Part shown: one piece after another, positions 39,748-48,825 of the stretch
Layout of the letters: the number at the start of each line of letters is the position of its first letter
Position numbering within the stretch: the first letter of the stretch is position 1
Assembly: GCF_009833125.1 (NCBI RefSeq)
Contig: NZ_QRCC01000010.1
Coordinates: 1-64,000, forward strand
Reading direction: 5' to 3'
Origin: Nitrosomonas sp. HPC101
GTDB taxonomy: Bacteria; Pseudomonadota; Gammaproteobacteria; Burkholderiales; Nitrosomonadaceae
DNA: 64,000 nucleotides
The notes under the pieces: model-generated
What the model saw: only the letters and a program-made list of their open reading frames with translations
Database searches by the model: none
What the model was told of the DNA's origin: nothing
Program-made: the position numbers and the translations under genes

Positions 39748-42537
39748 ATGAGCGATTCAGCTAAAAGGATCATCCGGATGAAATCGACGGCAATTCTTGC
39801 TCCCGTTATCGCCGTTCTCCTGGTACTTTCAGCCTGTGGGAAGCCCATGGATGCGCAAGCTCTGGTAGCCGAGGCCAGGCAATATCAGCAACAGGGTGAC
39901 AACAAGGCGGCTATTATTCAGCTGAAGAATGCTCTGCAACAAAATCCGAGCAATCCTGAAATTCGTTATTTGTTGGGGACGCTCTATAACAAAGAAGGAA
40001 ATGTCCAGTCGGCAGAAAAAGAATTAAGTAAAGCACTGGATCTCGGTATGGATCCAGTTAAGGTGTTACCCGGGCTGAGCCAGGCATGGCTGGGAATGGG
40101 GAAATTCCAGCAAGTACTGGATGAAACCGATAAATTATCCGAAGAAGGAGATTTTGCTGAGCTGCTTACTCTGCGTGGCAATGCTGCATTGGCGCTGGGT
40201 AAGATCGAAGAAGCCAGAGCGCTGTTTGAGCAGGCTTTACAGGATAGGCCCGGATTTGCAGGTGCATTAATGGGGATGGCCAGGTGCTCGCTTGCCCGGA
40301 ACGATATTGAATCTGCAATGAATTTTTCAGAAGAAGCAGTGAAGCTGAATCCAGAAGACAGCGATGCGGTCTTGTTCAGAGGAGACTTATTGCGCGCCCA
40401 GAACAAGATTGATGAAGCGTTGGCGGATTATGATAAAGCTATAAAACTGAATCCGGAATCCGTAGCTGCGTATATCAACCGAGCAACTGTAGCAATCAGT
40501 ACCAAAAAATTTGAGGCTGCCCAGGCAGATCTGAACGCCGTTCACAAAATTGCTCCTGGCAGTTTGCCTGCTGCGTACACCCAGGCATTACTTGATTTCA
40601 GCCAGGGTAAACATGCGGCTGCTCTGGAAACATTGCAACAGGTGTTGAGTTCAGCACCAAGCCACTTGCCCAGCGTATTACTTGCAGGCGCGACTCAGTT
40701 TGCACTGGGATCGCTTCCGCAAGCTCAGCAATATGTTGAACAATATCTGAAAGCAACTCCGAACAATCTGTATGCCATCAAGCTGATGGCATCCATTCAG
40801 CTGAAGAACAACCAGGCAAAGCAAGCGATTACTACTTTGACTCCGGCATTGCAGTCGGTACAACAGGATCCGCAATTGTTTGCGCTGGCAGGTGAGGCCT
40901 ATATGCGGGCGCGGAATTTTACGAAAGCCACGGAGTATTTTGAGAAGGCGGGTGAATTGTCACCGGATAACGCTGCGTTGTATACCGCGATGGCCATGAG
41001 CAAAATGGGGCAGGGAGAAAATAAAAGTGCGATTGCTGATCTGGAACATGCCACCCAGCTGGATGATAAATCCGGCAGGGCAGGTGTCATGCTTGTTCTG
41101 ACTCATCTGCAATTGCGTGAATTTGATAAGGCACTGGAAGCAATCAAATTACAGCTTGCCGAGCAATCTGATAATCCGTTGCTGTACAACTTGGAAGGAG
41201 GTGTCTATCTGGGCAAAAAGGATCTGGTCAAGGCGCGTGCGAGCTTCAACAAAGCACTATCCATTCAGCCGGATTATTTCCCGGCTATTTCCAATCTAGC
41301 CAGAATCGATTTGCAGGAAAAACATCCCGAAACGGCACAGCAGCGTTTTGAAGAAGTGCTGAAGCAGGATAAAAAGAACGTGCAGGCAATGAGTGCGCTG
41401 GCAGGTATTGCTCTTTCAAAGGGAAATAAGGAAGAAGCAACGCAATGGTTGGAGAAAGCCAGTCGGGAGAATCCAGGTGAATTGCAGCCTGCTTTGCAAT
41501 TAGGGGCACATTATCTGGCGATGAATGATCCGAAAAAATCACTGAATCTGGCCAAGAAACTGCAGGGTGCTCATCCCAATAACTTGAGTGTGGTTGAGCT
41601 TCTTGCGCGTTCTTATCTGGCAGATGGTGATAAAGAGGCTGCCTTGGAGAATTTCGAAAAACTCGCTGCCAGATTACCAGATTCAGCGCCTGCCCAGCTG
41701 CAGTTGGCACAAGTATATGTCTCCATGCAGAATAGCAAAGATGCTGCTAATTCTCTGAAAAAAGCATTGGCCATTAAACCGGATTTCTGGGAAGCCAAAC
41801 TGATGCAGGCACAATTGGCGGTTACGGCCAATCGCGTGGAAGATGCGCTCAATATTGCACGGGATATACAAAAACAGCATGAGAAACTACCGGTTGGATT
41901 CGAGCTGGAAGGTGACCTGCAGATCAGGCAGAAAAATGCTGCTGCTGCCACAACAGCTTATGAAAAAGCGTTGACCAGACAAAAAAACAGTCAATTATTG
42001 ATCAAACTACATACAGCTTTGAGTCAGAGTGGAAAAGAAAAGCAGGCTGACCAGCAGATTAACCAATGGCTGAAAGAAAATCCAACCGATGCGGCTACGC
42101 GCATGTATCTTGCTGGTACTTATCTGGTCGGAAAGAAGTATGACTCCGCCATCAAGGAATATCAGATCGTTCTGAAGCATCACCCTGATCATGCTGCAAC
42201 GCTGAACAATCTCGCCTGGATATACCAGCAGAAAAAAGATCCAGCTGCGCTTGAGTATGCAGAGAAAGCATATAAGCAGGCGCCTGACAGCCCGGCTATT
42301 CTGGATACATTCGGCTGGATTCTGGTAGAGAAGGGGGAAGCCGAGCGGGGGACTTCATTGTTGCAGAAAGCAGTCACAGCTGTTCCGGAAGCAGCTGAAA
42401 TCCGCTACCACTACGCGGTCGGGTTATACAAATCCGGCAACAAGACTGAAGCACGGCAGGAGCTGGAAAAATTATTGAGTGGCGATAAACCTTTCTCGCA
42501 GAGGGATGAAGCGCAAAAATTGCTTGAAAGCTTATAA
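39748..42537 (+). CDS. prsT: PEP-CTERM system TPR-repeat lipoprotein PrsT
   Basis: The 929-residue product has a lipoprotein signal (VIAVLLVLSACGKP) after a short basic N-terminus. Some 22-25 tetratricopeptide repeats run from about residue 35 to the C-terminus, recognisable from repeated pairs such as AIIQLKNALQQNPSNPEIRYLLG and ALADYDKAIKLNPESVAAYINRA in part. This architecture is that of PrsT, the TPR protein encoded with exosortase/PEP-CTERM export systems that make extracellular polysaccharide. AAAAGAGGTAGG stands before ATG 39748. None of the usual partners (exosortase, PrsK/PrsR) is within this window, and a strong terminator follows, so it is an orphan unit here. Confidence 0.88.
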   Translation: MSDSAKRIIRMKSTAILAPVIAVLLVLSACGKPMDAQALVAEARQYQQQGDNKAAIIQLKNALQQNPSNPEIRYLLGTLYNKEGNVQSAEKELSKALDLGMDPVKVLPGLSQAWLGMGKFQQVLDETDKLSEEGDFAELLTLRGNAALALGKIEEARALFEQALQDRPGFAGALMGMARCSLARNDIESAMNFSEEAVKLNPEDSDAVLFRGDLLRAQNKIDEALADYDKAIKLNPESVAAYINRATVAISTKKFEAAQADLNAVHKIAPGSLPAAYTQALLDFSQGKHAAALETLQQVLSSAPSHLPSVLLAGATQFALGSLPQAQQYVEQYLKATPNNLYAIKLMASIQLKNNQAKQAITTLTPALQSVQQDPQLFALAGEAYMRARNFTKATEYFEKAGELSPDNAALYTAMAMSKMGQGENKSAIADLEHATQLDDKSGRAGVMLVLTHLQLREFDKALEAIKLQLAEQSDNPLLYNLEGGVYLGKKDLVKARASFNKALSIQPDYFPAISNLARIDLQEKHPETAQQRFEEVLKQDKKNVQAMSALAGIALSKGNKEEATQWLEKASRENPGELQPALQLGAHYLAMNDPKKSLNLAKKLQGAHPNNLSVVELLARSYLADGDKEAALENFEKLAARLPDSAPAQLQLAQVYVSMQNSKDAANSLKKALAIKPDFWEAKLMQAQLAVTANRVEDALNIARDIQKQHEKLPVGFELEGDLQIRQKNAAAATTAYEKALTRQKNSQLLIKLHTALSQSGKEKQADQQINQWLKENPTDAATRMYLAGTYLVGKKYDSAIKEYQIVLKHHPDHAATLNNLAWIYQQKKDPAALEYAEKAYKQAPDSPAILDTFGWILVEKGEAERGTSLLQKAVTAVPEAAEIRYHYAVGLYKSGNKTEARQELEKLLSGDKPFSQRDEAQKLLESL

Positions 42538-42575
42538 CAAGACGGCGCTACACGTTATCCTTTTCAGGGACTGAC

Positions 42576-42610
42576 TGAACCCCTTGTGAAAGGAATTCAC
42601 AAGGGGTTCA
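42576..42610 (+). terminator. Strong hairpin terminator after prsT
   Basis: A perfect 15-bp stem (42576-42590 with 42596-42610, five-base loop AGGAA) follows prsT by 38 bases. The T run after it is short (TTTAT). It separates prsT from cysM. Confidence 0.7.
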
Positions 42611-42662
42611 TTTATGTGTATGAGATAATCCTGTTTTTATTTGTGGCAGCGTATATCTGGTC

Positions 42663-43550
42663 ATGCATAAAACCATCGAAAATTTTATCGGACATACTCC
42701 TCTGGTTCAGCTCAAACGTATTCCGGGGGCAACCAGCAATATTATTCTGGCGAAGCTGGAAGGGAATAATCCGGCGGGTTCAGTCAAGGATCGGCCCGCC
42801 TACTCCATGATTATGCGTGCACAGCAACGCGGAGATATTCAGCCGGGAGATACGCTGATTGAGGCAACCAGCGGTAATACCGGAATTGCACTGGCCATGG
42901 CGGCAGCAATCCTGGGGTATCGCATGATTCTGGTTATGCCGGAAACTCAAAGTCTGGAGCGTCGCCAAGTAATGGCAGCATACGGTGCCAAAATTATTTT
43001 GACTCCCAGGGAAGGAGGGATGGAACTGGCCAGGGATACTGCCGAACAACTGTGCAATACCGGACAAGGCATCATTCTCGATCAGTTTTCCAATCCGGAT
43101 AATCCACTGGCACATTATGAGGGGACAGCACCTGAGATCTGGCAGGATACTGCGGGGAAAGTGACTCATTTTGTAAGCAGTATGGGAACAACCGGTACAA
43201 TCATGGGGTGTGCTCGCTATTTCCAGGAACAAAAGCAGAAGGTGGAGATCATCGGTGTACAACCTGAGGAAGGTGCCCAGATTCCCGGAATCCGTAAATG
43301 GCCGGAAGCTTATCTGCCCAGAATTTACCAGCCGGAACGTGTTGATCGCATTCTGCTGGTATCTCAACAGGAGGCTGAAGACATGGTGCGTCGTCTGGCA
43401 TGCGAAGAAGGAGTGTTCGCAGGCATTTCTTCCGGAGGTGCGCTGGCAGCAGCACTCAAGCTTTCTGCCCAGGTGGAAAATGCGATGATTGTTTTTATTG
43501 TATGTGACCGTGGAGATCGCTATCTGTCGACCGGAATTTTCCCTTCCTGA
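42663..43550 (+). CDS. cysM: Cysteine synthase B
   Basis: A PLP enzyme that makes cysteine from O-acetylserine and sulfide or thiosulfate (S-sulfocysteine route). The 295 residues fit CysM. The PLP lysine is in NNPAGSVKDRPAYSM, with the substrate loop EATSGNTGIALAMAAA and the phosphate-binding loop SSMGTTGTIMGCARY. The C-terminal CysM hallmark is GIRKWPEAYLP. ATG 42663 gives MHKTIENFIGHTPLVQLKR. It is followed by the ydbH-like gene after only five bases, though the two products have no obvious link. Confidence 0.95.
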   Translation: MHKTIENFIGHTPLVQLKRIPGATSNIILAKLEGNNPAGSVKDRPAYSMIMRAQQRGDIQPGDTLIEATSGNTGIALAMAAAILGYRMILVMPETQSLERRQVMAAYGAKIILTPREGGMELARDTAEQLCNTGQGIILDQFSNPDNPLAHYEGTAPEIWQDTAGKVTHFVSSMGTTGTIMGCARYFQEQKQKVEIIGVQPEEGAQIPGIRKWPEAYLPRIYQPERVDRILLVSQQEAEDMVRRLACEEGVFAGISSGGALAAALKLSAQVENAMIVFIVCDRGDRYLSTGIFPS

Positions 43551-43555
43551 AGAAT

Positions 43556-45628
43556 ATGAAGCCGGGTTGGCTCTGGTTTTATCGTGTCAGCTTTCCAGTT
43601 TGTATTTGCAGGTCTGTTATACATCTTTGGCTGTTTTTTCTGATTTTTGCAGGTTGTTCTGTGGCAGATGCCACTGTCCCCTATTTTAATTTTGTGCTGG
43701 AAAATATTCGGCATGCTGCCTTTAAGATTCATTCAGCCAGCATCAAACTGACTGGAATCCCGTCCCCTGTACTTGAGATCAATCTGGATGAACTGCTTGC
43801 GGGTGATCGAAAATGGCGTGATATTCGTCTGAGATGTGATCAAATTCGTATCAATCGTGAATCAATCGACTGTGAAGCAGGGATATTACGGATTGGTAGA
43901 TTGTCTTCAGCGGTAACTTTCCAGCTTTCTTTGCAGCACAAACGGTTTATGCTTGAATTTTATCCGCTGCCAGCAAAAAATCCGGTAGAGAAATGGCAAT
44001 TGATGATCGACTGGCGGCTGGAAAAATGGCAAGGGGTATTGAAGATAGTGAATGGAGAAGGGAGATTTTTAGCTGATCTGCTGCCCCAGAAAAAAGATCC
44101 ACTACAGATACATCAGGCAAAAATCAATGGAAGTATTCGCCTGAGCGGAAATGAAACCTCGATATCAGCATTGTCCGCACGATTGGATGTCAATCAGCTA
44201 TCTTTCAGTGATTCGAGCGGGCTGCATGCAGGTGAACGGATCGATCTGCTGCTTGATCTGGACGTATGGCAAAAACGGGATATCTGGCAATGGCGAGGCA
44301 AGGTTGTCTGGCCGGACGGAGAAGTTTTCTGGCAACCGTTTTATTTTTCCGGAGGTGGGCACGCATTAACTGCTGAAGGGACAGTACAGGATGAGCATAT
44401 CAGCATATCTCGCGGCGAGCTTAGTCTGGTAGGGGTGGGTAAAGCCGGTTTCTCTGCTGTTGCCAGTATTCCGGACCGAACATTGCGACAGGCCAGATTG
44501 TCATCCGAGGGCCTGGAATTATCCACTCTGTTTGGCAGCATTATCCGGCCACTGGTTGCGGATACGGCACTGGCTAAAACAGAGGCTGCTGGCCAGGCAA
44601 ATATTACCTGGCATTACCAGGATAGTGCACACAAGTCACTGATCGTCGATTTGCAGGATGTATCGCTGACTGATACGCGTGAGCGGTTTGCAGTTGAAGG
44701 GTTGAGCGCCCATGTGCCATTGGATCGCGACCAGGTTCTGGATGGATCAATCCAGTTCGGCAAGGCCCGGATATTGGGAATCCCTTTGGGCGCAGCGCAT
44801 GTTCCGATCAGGACAAACGGAATGCGGTTCAGCATTCCTCATGCAGAAGTACCAATATTGGATGGGGCGTTAGAGATAGAAAATCTTGCAGCTTCTTTAC
44901 AGACGTCCGACTGGCAGTGGCAGTTCAATGGACGGCTTTCCCCAATTTCGATGGAGAAACTGACGGAGTCTCTGCAGGTTCAACCTATGTTTGGAACATT
45001 GTCGGGTACCATACCCAAAATGAGCTATGCCAATTCAACGATAACAATGGAGGGCGAGTTTGTTTCCGGTGTGTTCGATGGTGTGGCGGTGGCCCGGAAT
45101 CTGGTGCTGACCCACCCTCTCGGTTTGACGCCTCATTTGATGGCGGATGTGGATATGTATCACATTGACCTTGATCTGCTGACACGCGCCTATTCATTCG
45201 GGAATATACAGGGACGCATCGATGTAGCGGTACATGATCTTGAGCTGATGAACTGGGAGCCAGTAAAGTTTGATGCAAAACTTGCCAGCAGTGTGGGGGA
45301 TTACAAACGCCGGATCAGTCAGGCAGCAATCAAGAATCTTGTCGCATTGGGCGGTGAATCTACGGTGACAGCCATCCAGAAAAGTTTTCTTGGGATGTTT
45401 GAACAATTTCGCTACGCTGAAATTGGCTGGAATTGTAAGCTGCGTGGACACATTTGCTACATGAGCGGTATCAAATCAGCTTCTCGGGATGATAAGGGGT
45501 ACGTGCTGGTCAAAGGCAGTGGCATACCTGCAATTACGATTACCGGCTATAATTCGGAGGTGGACTGGCTTGAGCTGCTCAAGCGTTTGAGGCATGCCAT
45601 CGAAAGTGGCAACCCGGTTATTCATTAA
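43556..45628 (+). CDS. ydbH: YdbH-like AsmA-superfamily envelope protein
   Basis: A protein of 690 residues with one membrane anchor near residues 20-38, then a long, beta-strand-rich periplasmic part and a C-terminal DctA-YdbH-type region (about 480-680). YdbH in E. coli is an inner-membrane bridge protein working with lipoprotein YnbE to carry phospholipid toward the outer membrane. The identification rests on the AsmA-like repeat look and on the next two genes, which are ynbE- and ydbL-like. It is shorter than E. coli YdbH (879). An exact homology search is needed, since these proteins diverge strongly in sequence. Confidence 0.7.
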   Translation: MKPGWLWFYRVSFPVCICRSVIHLWLFFLIFAGCSVADATVPYFNFVLENIRHAAFKIHSASIKLTGIPSPVLEINLDELLAGDRKWRDIRLRCDQIRINRESIDCEAGILRIGRLSSAVTFQLSLQHKRFMLEFYPLPAKNPVEKWQLMIDWRLEKWQGVLKIVNGEGRFLADLLPQKKDPLQIHQAKINGSIRLSGNETSISALSARLDVNQLSFSDSSGLHAGERIDLLLDLDVWQKRDIWQWRGKVVWPDGEVFWQPFYFSGGGHALTAEGTVQDEHISISRGELSLVGVGKAGFSAVASIPDRTLRQARLSSEGLELSTLFGSIIRPLVADTALAKTEAAGQANITWHYQDSAHKSLIVDLQDVSLTDTRERFAVEGLSAHVPLDRDQVLDGSIQFGKARILGIPLGAAHVPIRTNGMRFSIPHAEVPILDGALEIENLAASLQTSDWQWQFNGRLSPISMEKLTESLQVQPMFGTLSGTIPKMSYANSTITMEGEFVSGVFDGVAVARNLVLTHPLGLTPHLMADVDMYHIDLDLLTRAYSFGNIQGRIDVAVHDLELMNWEPVKFDAKLASSVGDYKRRISQAAIKNLVALGGESTVTAIQKSFLGMFEQFRYAEIGWNCKLRGHICYMSGIKSASRDDKGYVLVKGSGIPAITITGYNSEVDWLELLKRLRHAIESGNPVIH

Positions 45629-45630
45629 GG

Positions 45631-45873
45631 ATGATGATAAATCACAATTCCAATCTAATTCTGCTGATAGCTGTCGGCTTTGTTATGACAGCTTGTGTAA
45701 CCATTAATATTTACTTTCCGGCTGCGGCTGCGGAAAAAGTAGCTGACAAGATTATCGATGAAGTGTGGCAGACTAATGATGGGGCCGGTAACAGAGATCA
45801 ATCCGGAGAAAAATCGAATAATGACACCCACAATAACAAGATTGATAATAAATCCGATAAAACCAGGCTGTAA
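45631..45873 (+). CDS. ynbE: YnbE-like small lipoprotein
   Basis: An 80-residue lipoprotein with lipobox VMTACVT. The mature N-terminus CVTINIYFPAAAAEKVADKI is a pattern typical of YnbE/DUF1318-linked lipoproteins. The tail is long, polar and Asn/Asp/Lys-rich (NNDTHNNKIDNKSDK), longer than E. coli YnbE (61 residues). It begins two bases after the ydbH stop. YnbE forms the outer-membrane end of the YdbH bridge by beta-strand pairing. Its start ATG 45631 is the first of two adjacent ATGs. Confidence 0.72.
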   Translation: MMINHNSNLILLIAVGFVMTACVTINIYFPAAAAEKVADKIIDEVWQTNDGAGNRDQSGEKSNNDTHNNKIDNKSDKTRL

Positions 45874-45898
45874 AGGGTTTTTTGAAGGTGTAAATTTA

Positions 45899-46324
45899 GT
45901 GTGCAGACAGTTAATCCAGTACATGATGCTGGTATCACTGGTTTTTTTTCTGTGTATCAGCTTTGCAAGTGCGGTGGATTTTAACGCCAGTTCACCGGCT
46001 GTGACCCGGTTGAAACAGGATATGAAGCAGCGTCATAGTCAATTGATTCCGTTTTATGACAGTGGCGCAGTAGGCTTGACCCGCGACGGGCTGATTGTGT
46101 TGCGTGATGCCAACGCCGTGCCATTGTCAGGGCGACAGTCGATCAACGCACTTGTTGCTGCCGAAAATCAGGATCGTAATGCCTTGTATCGGGAAATAGC
46201 ACTGGCTAATAACCACACTGAATGGGAAGACAGTATCCGGTCTACATTTGCCCAGCGTTGGGTAAAATGGGCCAGGCCGGATTGGTGGTATCAGTTGGAG
46301 AACGGTTCCTGGCAAAAGAAATGA
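45899..46324 (+). CDS. ydbL: YdbL-like DUF1318 periplasmic protein
   Basis: From GTG 45899 (GAAGG upstream) the 141 residues start with a signal peptide ending near FASAVDFN. The DUF1318 domain follows, with FYDSGAVGLTRDGLIVLRD, NRNALYREIALANNH-like text and the closing WWYQLENGSWQKK. In E. coli YdbL chaperones YnbE and prevents runaway polymerisation. The frame is open back to 45758, inside ynbE, so an earlier start is possible but would remove the signal peptide from the N-terminus. It is the third gene of the set, and a terminator follows. Confidence 0.8.
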   Translation: MCRQLIQYMMLVSLVFFLCISFASAVDFNASSPAVTRLKQDMKQRHSQLIPFYDSGAVGLTRDGLIVLRDANAVPLSGRQSINALVAAENQDRNALYREIALANNHTEWEDSIRSTFAQRWVKWARPDWWYQLENGSWQKK

Positions 46325-46445
46325 TCTGACAGGATGAATAGTCGATCCAGTTAGAGTTAGAATATCCGGCAGAAAACTGCTTGCAATGGCCTGATAAATA
46401 AATGATATTAATCGGTTCCCAGAAGGGAAATTGATTCCCCGGAGT

Positions 46446-46473
46446 GGCGGCACAAAGCCGCCGTGTTGTTTTA
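46446..46473 (+). terminator. Terminator between ydbL and argD
   Basis: GGCGGC (46446-46451), loop ACAAA and GCCGCC (46457-46462) are followed by GTGTTGTTTTA. It ends the cysM-ydbH-ynbE-ydbL transcript. Confidence 0.7.
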
Positions 46474-46500
46474 GAACAAGAAAAATAAGGTGTGCTTTCC

Positions 46501-47688
46501 GTGTCTCATGTAATGAATACTTATGCGCGGCTTCCTGTTACCTTTGTTAAGGGAGAGGGTGTTTGGCTGTGGGATGATCAAGGTAATCGCTATCTTGATG
46601 CACTATCAGGAATTGCGGTCTGCGGGGTCGGGCACTGCCATCCTGCGCTGACGAAAGCGTTGTGTGAACAGGCCGCTATATTAGTACATACTTCTAATCT
46701 CTACTATATTCAGAATCAGGAACGCCTGGCAGACAGATTGACCAGTCTGTCTGGTCTGGAGAAAGCTTTTTTCTGTAATTCGGGAGCAGAGTCGAATGAG
46801 GCCGCTATCAAACTGGCGAGACTTTACGGCCATGACCGGGGAATCGATCTGCCGACAATTATCGTGATGGAACACTCGTTCCATGGCCGGACCATGGCAA
46901 CATTGACTGCCACGGGTAACCGCAAAACTCAGGCGGGCTTTGAGCCGTTACTGACGGGTTTCGTGCGTGTGCCCTATGATGATCTGGGGGCAGTAAGCAA
47001 GGTTGCAGCGGATAACAGGGAAATCGTGGCCATCTTGCTGGAAACCTATCAGGGAGAAGGTGGAGTCAATTTCCCACAGGCGAACTATCTACAAGGGTTG
47101 CGCAGGATCTGCGATCAAAACGGCTGGTTGCTGATGCTTGATGAGGTGCAGTGTGGTCTTGGACGGACAGGTAAGTGGTTTGCCTTTCAGCACAGTAATA
47201 TCGTCCCGGATGTTATGACCTTGGCAAAAGGATTGGGATCTGGCTTGCCGATTGGTGCCTGTCTGGCGGGTGGAAAAGCTGCGGAGGTATTCAAACCGGG
47301 CAATCATGCCTCCACTTTTGGCGGGAACCCGCTTGCGTGCAGGGCCGCGCTGGTTACGCTTGACATTATCGAACGGGAAGGACTGATGGCAAATGCTGTG
47401 GCTATCGGTAATTTCATGCGGGAAGAATTCAAGCAGAAATTACACGCCTGGCAGGATGTACTGAAAATTCGCGGGCAGGGAATGATGATTGGGATCGAGC
47501 TGCCGATACCCTGTGGTGAACTTGTGCCTGAAGCATTGAAGCGTCGGTTGCTGATCAATGTAACATCCGAGAAGGTGGTGCGGCTGCTGCCGGCATTGAA
47601 TATGCACAGGACGGAGGCAGAGCAGGTGGTGGCTGAGGTATCTGCGCTCATTGCCTGGTTTCTTGAAAATCGGGAGAAGTTGCAATAA
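46501..47688 (+). CDS. argD: Acetylornithine aminotransferase
   Basis: A PLP-dependent class III aminotransferase making N-acetylornithine in arginine synthesis. The start GTG 46501 gives MSHVMNTYARLPVTFVKGEG, the usual beginning, with AAGG ten bases upstream; the frame opens at 46492. The PLP lysine is in MTLAKGLGSGLPIGA (about residue 250). Other conserved parts are FCNSGAESNEAAIKLAR, MLDEVQCGLGRTG and HASTFGGNPLACRAAL. The product has 395 residues. It heads an arginine cluster argD-argF-argG. Confidence 0.95.
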   Translation: MSHVMNTYARLPVTFVKGEGVWLWDDQGNRYLDALSGIAVCGVGHCHPALTKALCEQAAILVHTSNLYYIQNQERLADRLTSLSGLEKAFFCNSGAESNEAAIKLARLYGHDRGIDLPTIIVMEHSFHGRTMATLTATGNRKTQAGFEPLLTGFVRVPYDDLGAVSKVAADNREIVAILLETYQGEGGVNFPQANYLQGLRRICDQNGWLLMLDEVQCGLGRTGKWFAFQHSNIVPDVMTLAKGLGSGLPIGACLAGGKAAEVFKPGNHASTFGGNPLACRAALVTLDIIEREGLMANAVAIGNFMREEFKQKLHAWQDVLKIRGQGMMIGIELPIPCGELVPEALKRRLLINVTSEKVVRLLPALNMHRTEAEQVVAEVSALIAWFLENREKLQ

Positions 47689-47864
47689 AGGTTGAGCCAT
47701 TCGGTTGTTATCTGAGACGGGAGCATCGTCCGTAGTGCTTTTTCTTCTTCCACATGATCGCTCCATCTTTATTTTTCCTGGACTCAAGAGTTTTTGCCTT
47801 ATCTGCCTGACAGAGAGGCGGAAATGCGAAAATTCCCAGATATTTTGTTGATAGAAATCATTTT

Positions 47865-48788
47865 ATGCAGATTAGGCATTTTTTACAGTTTAAGGATTTT
47901 GACCGACAGGAATATGAATACCTGTTCGAGCGGACACGCTGGATCAAGAATGAATTCAAGCAATATCGTCGCTATTGGCCGCTAGCCGATCGTACGCTCG
48001 CCATGATTTTTGAAAAACACTCGACGCGTACACGTCTTTCATTTGAAGCAGGGATGCACCAGTTAGGTGGCAGTGCTATTTATCTTTCAACACGTGATAC
48101 TCAGCTGGGGCGTGGTGAGCCGGTGGAGGATGCGGCCAGAGTTGTTTCAAGAATGGTTGATATCATTACCATCCGTACGCATGAGCATCAGATTATTGAG
48201 CGTTTTGCAGAAAATTCGCGGGTGCCGGTGATTAATGGTTTGACCGATGAATACCATCCCTGCCAGATTCTGGCAGATATCTTTACTTTTATGGAGCATC
48301 GCGGAGGGATTGCGGGCAAAACTGTCGCCTGGATTGGTGATTCCAACAATGTATGCAACACCTGGCTACAGGCTGCGGAGATTTTTGATTTCAACGTGCA
48401 TGTTTCCACACCACCGGGTTATGAAGTGGAGCCGGAGCGGGCGGGTCTGTATGGCACGGATCATTACGAACAGTTTGCCTCCCCGCATGATGCAGTAAAG
48501 GATGCCGATCTGGTCACGACTGATGTATGGACCAGCATGGGCTTCGAGGATGAGGTGGATGCGCGTAAAAATGATTTTGCAGAATTCCGGGTGGATGTCG
48601 AGATGATGGCCGGTGCCGGAAAAGATGCTTTGTTCATGCATTGTCTGCCGGCACACCGCGGTGAAGAAGTGGATGCAGCAGTCATTGATGGCCCCCAGTC
48701 AGTGGTATGGGATGAAGCCGAGAACCGGCTGCATACACAGAAAGCATTGATGGAATACTTGCTGCTGGGCAGGATTAGTGTCAGATAA
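47865..48788 (+). CDS. argF: Ornithine carbamoyltransferase
   Basis: The enzyme forms citrulline from ornithine and carbamoyl phosphate. The 307 residues match anabolic OTCase. The carbamoyl phosphate site is EKHSTRTRLSFE, followed by HEHQIIERFAENSRVPVINGLTDEYHPCQ in part and the ornithine site with DVWTSMG. The catalytic motif is MHCLPAHRGEEV near the end. ATG 47865 gives MQIRHFLQFKDFDR, the family start. It lies 176 bases after argD and 37 bases before argG. Confidence 0.96.
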   Translation: MQIRHFLQFKDFDRQEYEYLFERTRWIKNEFKQYRRYWPLADRTLAMIFEKHSTRTRLSFEAGMHQLGGSAIYLSTRDTQLGRGEPVEDAARVVSRMVDIITIRTHEHQIIERFAENSRVPVINGLTDEYHPCQILADIFTFMEHRGGIAGKTVAWIGDSNNVCNTWLQAAEIFDFNVHVSTPPGYEVEPERAGLYGTDHYEQFASPHDAVKDADLVTTDVWTSMGFEDEVDARKNDFAEFRVDVEMMAGAGKDALFMHCLPAHRGEEVDAAVIDGPQSVVWDEAENRLHTQKALMEYLLLGRISVR

Positions 48789-48825
48789 TTTCTGATTATC
48801 TGGAAATTTTTGATTGTGAAGAGAC

